From Verrucomicrobiota bacterium (lineage in GTDB: Bacteria; Verrucomicrobiota; Verrucomicrobiia; Limisphaerales; J093), in the NCBI GenBank assembly GCA_029907285.1, contig JARYMD010000116.1, positions 1 through 11,093 of the forward strand: a stretch of 11,093 nt of DNA, in the 5' to 3' direction. How positions within the stretch are numbered: the stretch's first letter is position 1; each line of letters opens with the position of its first letter. The position numbers and the translations under genes are program-made. The notes beneath the pieces are model-generated. The model was not told where the DNA came from and did no database searches. It saw only the letters and a program-made list of their open reading frames with translations. Shown here piece after piece: positions 6,300 through 11,093 of this stretch.

Positions 6300-6950
6300 C
6301 TATGCAGCTCCTTCCGAGGTGGGCGGCCGGAGGTTTGCTATCGCACGCATCACTTCATCAGCCACGAATTGATACGCCTCCTTCAACTCGGGTTTTGTGC
6401 AATTCTGTGTCCGGGCTCGAACAGCGGAAAAATCCATGGGCATGCCGAAACTGATCGTGACTCTCCCCGGCTTGGGGAATTTCATGTGCCTCCCATACAC
6501 TTCGTGCATGCCCCAAATTCCAACGGGGACAACCGGACAGCCGCATTTTAGAACGAGCAATCCAACCCCGGCCTCTGCAGGGTGCAACTGCCCGTCAGGC
6601 GTGCGGGTGCCCTCTGGGAAAAGCAACACTGCATTCCCGTGGCGCAGCAGTTGCATGACCGTTTTCAATCCACCCGGGCTGCCACCTTCCCTGTCAACAG
6701 GCACGCAGTTCACAGCCCGCAACACCGCTGCTGCGAACCGGTTCCTGAAAAGTGATGCGCGCCCAAGAAAATGGATTTCACGGGCGATTGCGGAGCCGAT
6801 CAATGGCGGATCCAGGTACGACGCGTGATTGGACGCAAGGATTGCTGCGCCGACCGCAGGCACACGTTCCGGGTTCAGGACCTTCCAGTGGAAATACCAG
6901 CGGCCCATCGCCCCAAAAACCGCGTGTCCAAGGTGGTAAAGCAGCTTCAT
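6300..6950 (-). CDS. plsC: 1-acyl-sn-glycerol-3-phosphate acyltransferase
   Basis: The 216-residue protein would acylate lysophosphatidic acid to phosphatidic acid at the inner membrane, a step in phospholipid synthesis. It shows the acyltransferase blocks in order: NHASYLD (41-47, the catalytic H-x4-D), VPVDREGG (83-90), FPEGTRTPDG (111-120, glycerol-phosphate binding) and VPVGIWG (141-147). The length is typical of short bacterial PlsC proteins. The ATG at 6950 overlaps by 4 bp (ATGA) the stop of a possible small upstream ORF. As the last clear gene of the operon after cmk, it matches the cmk-plsC adjacency known in many bacteria. A repeat element starts almost at its stop codon, and its last residues (about 205-216) look unconserved. 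Confidence 0.92.
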   Translation of the reverse strand: MKLLYHLGHAVFGAMGRWYFHWKVLNPERVPAVGAAILASNHASYLDPPLIGSAIAREIHFLGRASLFRNRFAAAVLRAVNCVPVDREGGSPGGLKTVMQLLRHGNAVLLFPEGTRTPDGQLHPAEAGVGLLVLKCGCPVVPVGIWGMHEVYGRHMKFPKPGRVTISFGMPMDFSAVRARTQNCTKPELKEAYQFVADEVMRAIANLRPPTSEGAA

Positions 6951-7120
6951 CCCTTTCGCACTGCCATCTTAAAGAATCTGCGGAGCCATCGCAAATCATC
7001 CAATCGATAACGGATCACGCTCTCAACCTGTTCAGCCGCCGATCCATGCTCCCTCCTGAACGCGGGCGCCGAATCCGTTCCCCTCAGCGCGGCGCGACAA
7101 ATTCGCATACCTGCAACCAT
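6947..7120 (-). CDS. Possible small ORF between cmk and plsC
   Basis: From ATG 7120 this frame encodes 57 residues and ends in a TGA that overlaps the plsC ATG as ATGA, an arrangement typical of translational coupling. The C-terminal half is charged and amphipathic (RYRLDDLRWLRRFFK) and looks protein-like. There is no good Shine-Dalgarno at 7120 or at the second ATG (7108), and I do not recognise the family. It fills the otherwise empty 180-bp cmk-plsC gap. It could be a real small protein, a remnant, or chance. Confidence 0.3.
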   Translation of the reverse strand: MVAGMRICRAALRGTDSAPAFRREHGSAAEQVESVIRYRLDDLRWLRRFFKMAVRKG

Positions 7121-7130
7121 GGCAGTTGTT

Positions 7131-7814
7131 TCAAGAGGAGCGTTCGGCTTCTGCAACGCCGCGATGAGCCAATCGACGCCGAATCTCAGCAAGGATCAAC
7201 TCGCTCGTTTCCTTGGGAGTCTGGCCTGAATTGTTCACCACCACGGCGCCCAACGGAATCATGAGCGGAGCCGCTGCGCGCTGGCTGTCGCGCTCGTCGC
7301 GCAACGCAAGGTTTTCTCTTACGCCATCGGCAACCCGGCGCCGTGTTCGTTCTTCAAGCGATGCGTCAAGGTAGAACTTGAACTCGGTTTCAGGGAACAC
7401 GTTTGTCCCAATATCGCGCCCTTCCATCACAAGATTGCCAAACTGCGTGCAGGCGCGCTGCGTTTTTTTCATCCAATCTCGCACTGCAGGCACGGCAGCC
7501 ACGGCTGGGGTCGCAGCGCTTGTTTCCGCGGTGCGGATTTCTTTCTCCGGGTAATACCCGTCAACGAGCAGCCTGACGGAGTTGTCAACGCACTCGAGCC
7601 GCGTTTTCCATTTTCGGCACGCCGCTGCGACAGCCTTCTTGTCGTGCACGTCAATCCTTTTCTTCAGGCAATACCATGCAAGGGTCCGATACATTGCGCC
7701 CGTGTCCACATAAACATACCCCAGCGCCTTGGCCACCAGCCGCGCGTTTGTGCTCTTGCCGCTGGCGCTCGTCCCATCAATTGCGATCACAATCGGCTCT
7801 TTATGCTCTTTCAC
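7131..7814 (-). CDS. cmk: Cytidylate kinase
   Basis: The 227-residue protein would phosphorylate CMP and dCMP with ATP in cytoplasmic pyrimidine recycling. It shows the P-loop GTSASGKST (14-22), DTGAMYR (37-43), the CMP-binding EGRDIGT (131-137) and the arginine-rich lid and product region (RTRRR 156-160, RDERDSQRAAAPL 172-184). The length is normal for the family. The start is a GTG at 7814 with a weak GGA six bases upstream. An in-frame TGA five codons earlier leaves no other start nearby. It follows aroA after 93 bp, an order found in many bacteria, and probably shares its transcript. I see no gene in that 93-bp gap. Confidence 0.94.
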   Translation of the reverse strand: MKEHKEPIVIAIDGTSASGKSTNARLVAKALGYVYVDTGAMYRTLAWYCLKKRIDVHDKKAVAAACRKWKTRLECVDNSVRLLVDGYYPEKEIRTAETSAATPAVAAVPAVRDWMKKTQRACTQFGNLVMEGRDIGTNVFPETEFKFYLDASLEERTRRRVADGVRENLALRDERDSQRAAAPLMIPLGAVVVNNSGQTPKETSELILAEIRRRLAHRGVAEAERSS

Positions 7815-7907
7815 ACAGATTCCGAATCAATCTTCTCGTTTCTGCGCACGCCCAATTCACCGTGAACAAGACAATCCACACATGCTTGATCTCCATTTGA
7901 TCGCTGC

Positions 7908-9311
7908 TTATTCGGCGATCAAATCATCCACCCCGACAACCCTTTTCGACCGTGCATCAAGAATCGTGGCGCCCAAGCCTGCAGGTTCCGGTTGCGCCAG
8001 TTTAACGTAAAAATCTGGAAATGTCTTTTTCACGCAAGCCGGATTCTTGATTTTCAACCCGGGCACTTTCAATCCAAGAATTGAGAAGCACATCGCCATC
8101 CGATGATCGTTGTAAGTTTCAATTTCCGCCGCGTGCAGCTTCGAAGGCCACACTTCAAACGCATCGCCCGATTCCACAACTTTCGCGCCGCATTTTTGCA
8201 GCTCAGTGCGCAGCCCGGCGACACGCTCGCATTCCTGCAGCCTCAGCCTGCCGAGCTGGGTGAAAAGCGCCGGCCTGTCACATCCTTCACCAGAGACATA
8301 CACGCCGGGACAATCCCGGTCCAACGCCCATGTCCGGCCGCTGTCACTATCCGCTGCCAGCACAATCGCTGTCATGATCGCGTCCCCAAGGTCCCTCGCG
8401 CGCGAAACTTCACGCGGAATCGGAACGTATTTCGGAAAACGCGCATCGAGCTGCCAGTCTGTCTTCGGCCAGTCCTTCACCGCAACAAGTTTCGCGTTTT
8501 CCTCTCGCAAGGTGAAGCGCACGGTTCCTGTGTGCAATCCGCTGGTCTGAACAGCATCGCTCGTTGCCAGCAGCCAGCCGGCCCCGACAAAGTAACTGCC
8601 GCTTGAAGCGTCGGGTTCAACCACAAATTCTCCGCCGGCTTTGGGAAAACACTCGATCATTCGACGTGTCATTTCGATGTACCCCTGCTCTTCAGCCGAC
8701 TCCGAACCTGCAATCTCGACCGTCCACTGGCCGGCCGTTCCAGCCAGCAGCAGCGCTGACGCGAACTGAGAGCTTTCGGCAACCTCAACCCTGCAGCGGC
8801 CCGGCCGCGGCCCGCTGCCATGCACAATGGCCGGCAGCCGGTCGTTGGATGATTCGATTCTGTAACCAATGCTCCGGAGCGCCTTGAAAAGCCCTGATTG
8901 CGGGCGTTGGTGCATCCGGTCAGTGCCATGCAGCCTGTACCTGCCCCGGCCCAAACATGCCAGGGCAGTCAAAAACCTCGCCGCAGTCCCCGCGTTCCCG
9001 ACATACAAATCAACCGGTTCCGCCCCCGGCCCCATCGGGAGCCGCCCATCACAACCGCGTACAGTAATGGTTCGATTGCACTTCTCATGCGAATCTGCCG
9101 CGACGTCCACGTCAATGCCGAGCGCGCGCAGCGCCTCGACCATCACCTGAGTGTCCTCGCTCCAAAGCGCATTCCGCAGAACCGTCATGCCGCTCCCCAA
9201 CGCCGCAAGCACAAGCGCCCGGTTGGTAATGCTCTTGGAACCGGGCACCGTGACCTCTGCCCGCACCAACCGCCTAACAGGGACTATCTCGATTAACTCA
9301 GGCAGTGGCAT
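7908..9311 (-). CDS. aroA: 3-phosphoshikimate 1-carboxyvinyltransferase (EPSP synthase)
   Basis: The protein would condense shikimate-3-phosphate with phosphoenolpyruvate, the sixth step of the shikimate pathway. Family motifs are PGSKSITNRA (23-32), GNAGTA (105-110), ESSQF (179-183), DASSGSYF (234-241), an Asp at DLGD (307-310), DHRMAM (402-407) and KKTFPD (428-433). ATG 9311 was chosen (467 residues): an AGGA lies 9 bases upstream and the sequence starts at the usual N-terminus, whereas the longer frame to TTG 9392 adds 27 unconserved residues. At 467 residues it is longer than the usual 430 or so. It has an extra stretch at about 321-350 before RLQECER, where a Lys usually stands in place of Gln359, and a C-terminal extension of about 27 residues. 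It lies between tyrA and cmk in one operon. Confidence 0.94.
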   Translation of the reverse strand: MPLPELIEIVPVRRLVRAEVTVPGSKSITNRALVLAALGSGMTVLRNALWSEDTQVMVEALRALGIDVDVAADSHEKCNRTITVRGCDGRLPMGPGAEPVDLYVGNAGTAARFLTALACLGRGRYRLHGTDRMHQRPQSGLFKALRSIGYRIESSNDRLPAIVHGSGPRPGRCRVEVAESSQFASALLLAGTAGQWTVEIAGSESAEEQGYIEMTRRMIECFPKAGGEFVVEPDASSGSYFVGAGWLLATSDAVQTSGLHTGTVRFTLREENAKLVAVKDWPKTDWQLDARFPKYVPIPREVSRARDLGDAIMTAIVLAADSDSGRTWALDRDCPGVYVSGEGCDRPALFTQLGRLRLQECERVAGLRTELQKCGAKVVESGDAFEVWPSKLHAAEIETYNDHRMAMCFSILGLKVPGLKIKNPACVKKTFPDFYVKLAQPEPAGLGATILDARSKRVVGVDDLIAE

Positions 9312-9402
9312 AACACTGCGTCCTACACTTGCATCGCGGAGAGTTTGCACCGCCACCGCATCCTCTCCGCTGTTTGAACAGCCTTTCTCCAACCAACTTC
9401 AT
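9298..9402 (-). CDS. Possible leader ORF upstream of aroA (34 codons)
   Basis: ATG 9402 is preceded at 6 nt by a full GGAGG (9409-9413), the strongest Shine-Dalgarno I found in the window. The frame runs 34 codons to a TGA at 9298-9300, so it overlaps the first 14 bases of aroA in another frame. The peptide begins MKLVGERLFKQ, and its C-terminal half has four cysteines. Such an arrangement could couple aroA translation to an upstream peptide. It is not a classical aromatic attenuator, since it contains one Phe and one Tyr and no Trp. It may be an artefact of a displaced ribosome binding site. Confidence 0.3.
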   Translation of the reverse strand: MKLVGERLFKQRRGCGGGANSPRCKCRTQCYATA

Positions 9403-9408
9403 TCACAG

Positions 9409-9413
9409 CCTCC
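9409..9413 (-). promoter_or_regulatory. Strong Shine-Dalgarno in the tyrA-aroA gap
   Basis: GGAGG on the minus strand lies 6 nt from an ATG at 9402 but about 97 nt from the chosen aroA start. It therefore serves either a leader ORF or nothing obvious. Confidence 0.5.
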
Positions 9414-9478
9414 AAATCAGCCTCGACTTGAGCAACACAACCGCCTCACGCCCCTAATGGAGCACTCCGTGCCTTTGA

Positions 9479-10420
9479 TCAAAGACACGCTCGCACACGC
9501 GATCCAGTTGCAGTTCTGCCCCAGCCCGCAAACGTTCCCGTCACCCACTCATCGCGCCTCTTCTTGGCCGCAGTCAAAAAACGCTCAATTTCCATCCGGT
9601 CAGACTCGAGCAAGGCGGCGCGCAACTTTTTCAGGCCGGCAATGTACTCTGCAATCACCCGCCCCAGTCTGCGTCTGTTGGCAAGGAGAATGTCACGCCA
9701 CATCTCGGGAGACCCTGATGCCACACGTGTTGTATCCCTGAACCCGTTTGCACAAACCATCGCCTGCCGCTTTCCGCGTCCAGCCCCCAAAACAAAGTTA
9801 ACCAATTGTCCGGCCAGAATGTGCGGCAGGTGACTCGACCGCGCCACAAGATCGTCATGGATGGCAGGCGGCATTGTGATTGTGCGCGCTCCCACTCGCT
9901 GCCAAAGGGCTTTTACCCGCCTGAGAGCCGATGCCGAAGTCTTGCGTGTTGGAGTAACGACGCACACCGTGTTTTCGAACAAACCAGGACGCGCATTCGC
10001 CACGCCTGTCTTTTCAGAGCCTGCCATGGGGTGGCTGCCAACAAACCTCGCTCCCCTTCGCCGGACCATTTCTTCAAGGTCTTGGACCAAGCCATCCTTC
10101 ACACTCCCCACATCGGTAACAATGGCGCCGGGCGCGATGCCCGGCAAGAACCGCTCAACAAGTGGCCGCATTTGGCCCACAGGCGTGCACAAAACGATCA
10201 GATCAGCACCGGCAACGGCTTCCATGGGGTCCATCGTGACGTGGTCCGCAGCACCCGCACAAAGACATTCGCGAATGCGTTCCCGGCGCCGGACATGGCC
10301 GAAAACAACGCCTGCCAACCCGCGCTCCTTGGCGGCCATCCCAAGCGACCCACCAAGCAAACCCACGCCGATCAATGTCAATTTGCGGCAAAGCACGGAC
10401 CCATGATATGCATCCGCCAT
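9479..10420 (-). CDS. tyrA: Prephenate dehydrogenase
   Basis: The 313-residue protein would oxidatively decarboxylate prephenate to 4-hydroxyphenylpyruvate in tyrosine synthesis. The N-terminal dinucleotide-binding domain has GVGLLGGSLG (18-27), LCTPVG (77-82) and TDVGSVKDG (102-110). These are followed by SHPMAGSE (129-136), a HDD at 188-190, SSHLPH (195-200) and GFRDTTRVA (226-234) of the C-terminal helical dimerisation domain. There is no fused ACT or chorismate mutase domain, so it is a short monofunctional form. The nucleotide cofactor preference cannot be read safely. ATG 10420 is the first good start, only 22 bp after a tRNA gene and without a clear Shine-Dalgarno; GTG 10396 is an alternative just before the conserved sequence. 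It would head the operon with aroA, cmk and plsC. Confidence 0.94.
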   Translation of the reverse strand: MADAYHGSVLCRKLTLIGVGLLGGSLGMAAKERGLAGVVFGHVRRRERIRECLCAGAADHVTMDPMEAVAGADLIVLCTPVGQMRPLVERFLPGIAPGAIVTDVGSVKDGLVQDLEEMVRRRGARFVGSHPMAGSEKTGVANARPGLFENTVCVVTPTRKTSASALRRVKALWQRVGARTITMPPAIHDDLVARSSHLPHILAGQLVNFVLGAGRGKRQAMVCANGFRDTTRVASGSPEMWRDILLANRRRLGRVIAEYIAGLKKLRAALLESDRMEIERFLTAAKKRRDEWVTGTFAGWGRTATGSRVRACL

Positions 10421-10442
10421 TCTGCGAGCAAACAGGGAAAGA

Positions 10443-10527
10443 TGGTGGGCACGACAGGATTTGAACCTGCACGGATTTCTCCACGGGATCCTAAGTCCCG
10501 CGTGTCTGCCAATTCCACCACGTGCCC
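10443..10527 (-). tRNA. tRNA-Leu (anticodon UAG)
   Basis: On the minus strand the acceptor arms GGGCACG and CGTGCCC pair perfectly, followed by A73 and an encoded CCA. The anticodon stem CGGGA/TCCCG encloses the loop CTTAGGA, so the anticodon is UAG and it reads CUN-type leucine codons. A long variable arm (GGA-GAAA-TCC), the class II feature of tRNA-Leu, is present. The T arm is GCAGG-TTCAAAT-CCTGT, with a G-U wobble. The length is 85 nt including CCA. It lies immediately upstream of tyrA on the same strand with no terminator between them, so co-transcription is likely. Confidence 0.97.
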
Positions 10528-10541
10528 CTTCGAGCCAGTTT

Positions 10542-10570
10542 ATTCTCGCAGCTCAATGCACAGTTGTAAA
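10542..10570 (-). promoter_or_regulatory. Probable sigma70-type promoter for tRNA-Leu and the tyrA operon
   Basis: On the minus strand TTTACA (10570-10565, five of six matches to TTGACA) is 17 bp from GAGAAT (10547-10542, four of six matches to TATAAT). The predicted transcription start is near 10535, about 8 bases before the tRNA 5' end, as is usual for tRNA genes. Confidence 0.5.
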
Positions 10571-10733
10571 CAGCTTTCTGCGCCACCAAGTTAGCGAGCC
10601 CAGAACTCAGCCTGGATTACCAAGGGCTCAGGTCCGAAAGCCCCGCCGTGTAGGATCAGCAAAAGCTCACCGCTTTTCTCCGACCTCATTCGGTCTTTGG
10701 CCAGCGCCGCTGCCCAGCACCGGGTCATGGTTT
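10571..10733. other. Intergenic stretch, no supported gene
   Basis: The stretch holds no recognised gene. A minus-strand frame across 10591-10740 has a protein-like tail (SGELLLILHGGAFGPEP within it), but its upstream part runs straight through a repeat element. At best it is a decayed fragment. Confidence 0.4.
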
Positions 10734-10814
10734 TAGTCCGCATGTTTTGCAGCCACGCCCAGCCGGAACCAAAGTTGCGTGACGGCCAGTGACCCGCACC
10801 TGCGACCGTTGATA
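10734..10814 (+). repeat. Interspersed element, copy 3
   Basis: Read on the plus strand, the element starts TAGTCCGCATGTTTTGCAGC and continues through AGCCGGAACCAAAG and GACGG to GTTGAT. The start matches the TAGCCCGCATATTT junction at the plsC stop. It is the third copy of the family at 5914-5986 and 6193-6296. Confidence 0.7.
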
Positions 10815-11093
10815 ATCGCTGTCCGCCGCACGGTGCTGCGTAACATGCCGAGCCCGGGAATCGCACTGGATTGGACGCACAGCTATCGATCGCGCAAATC
10901 CTGTGGCCGATCGTTCACCGGCTGGGTGCGGCGAAGAATCGCCGCGCTCCCACAACGCGTTGGAAAAAGCAATCGCGTCAGGAGCGCGGCCGTCCTCGGC
11001 CGCATCAACCCGACGACCGATCTTGCACCTGTTTCAATCACCCAAATCCGGTGGCCGATCGTTCACCTGCTGGGGGCGGCGAAGAATCGCCGC
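10815..11093. repeat. 51-bp direct repeat with hairpin cores at the window end
   Basis: Positions 10895-10945 recur at 11043-11093 with three mismatches; the second copy is cut by the window edge. Each copy ends in GCGGCG-AAGAAT-CGCCGC (10928-10945 in the first), a 6-bp stem with a 6-nt loop. Between them GCGGCCG-TCCT-CGGCCGC (10986-11003) forms a perfect 7-bp stem. I see no gene. Such short GC-rich palindromes separated by variable spacers resemble REP/BIME-type elements. Confidence 0.8.

Noticed and set aside
7894..7896. 31-codon ORF from ATG 7896 in the aroA-cmk gap with a hydrophobic start
   Set aside because: No Shine-Dalgarno, it overlaps the cmk start, and nothing marks it as real.
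8103..8606. Plus-strand open frames opposite aroA (also 9806-10594 opposite tyrA)
   Set aside because: They are shadows of strongly supported minus-strand genes, and the second one also reads through the tRNA.
9312..9392. 27-residue N-terminal extension of AroA from TTG 9392
   Set aside because: The residues are unlike the family N-terminus, the start is a TTG, and ATG 9311 has a usable AGGA at 9 nt.
10443..10527. tRNA as an integration site for a genomic island
   Set aside because: No integrase and no second copy of the tRNA 3' end is visible in the window.

Overview
The window is 11 kb of high-GC bacterial chromosome. It has two gene blocks that converge near position 6000-6300. Many structured repeats fill the intergenic space. 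No rRNA or ribosomal protein is present, so taxonomy is an inference. Isolated polysaccharide genes separated by long arrays of heptanucleotide and hairpin repeats, next to a compact tyrA-aroA-cmk-plsC operon, best fit a Verrucomicrobiota or other PVC-group genome. I hold this at moderate confidence.

Plus-strand block (1-5897): three cell-surface polysaccharide genes, each standing alone. They are an O-antigen polymerase/ligase-type membrane protein (491-1906), a glutamine-dependent asparagine synthetase-type amidotransferase (2559-4421) and a GT4 glycosyltransferase (4791-5897). A repeat-rich spacer of about 370-650 bp precedes each one. The spacers at 1-412 and 2219-2537 carry five copies of one element: five TTGAACG-type heptamers, a loop of about 38-40 nt, then five complementary heptamers. 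The third spacer has a 15-bp minisatellite and a C/T-rich heptamer tract that runs to within about 10 bp of the glycosyltransferase start codon.

Minus-strand block (10570 down to 6300): a tRNA-Leu(UAG) with a plausible sigma70-type promoter, then tyrA only 22 bp downstream, aroA, cmk, a possible tiny ORF and plsC. TyrA and AroA belong to aromatic amino acid and chorismate synthesis, Cmk to pyrimidine nucleotide recycling, and PlsC to phosphatidic acid synthesis. AroA, Cmk and TyrA neighbourhoods of this kind recur in bacteria. A 34-codon ORF with a near-perfect Shine-Dalgarno overlaps the start of aroA and could be a leader peptide.

Between the converging blocks (5898-6299) and after the tRNA (10571-11093) there is no convincing full gene. 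These stretches hold three copies of an interspersed element of about 75 bp, one of them part of a 20-bp perfect inverted repeat abutting the plsC stop codon. The right end carries a 51-bp direct repeat with hairpin cores. I see no mobile-element gene, phage gene, CRISPR array, defence system or clear new enzymatic system. The most unusual content is the repeat architecture.
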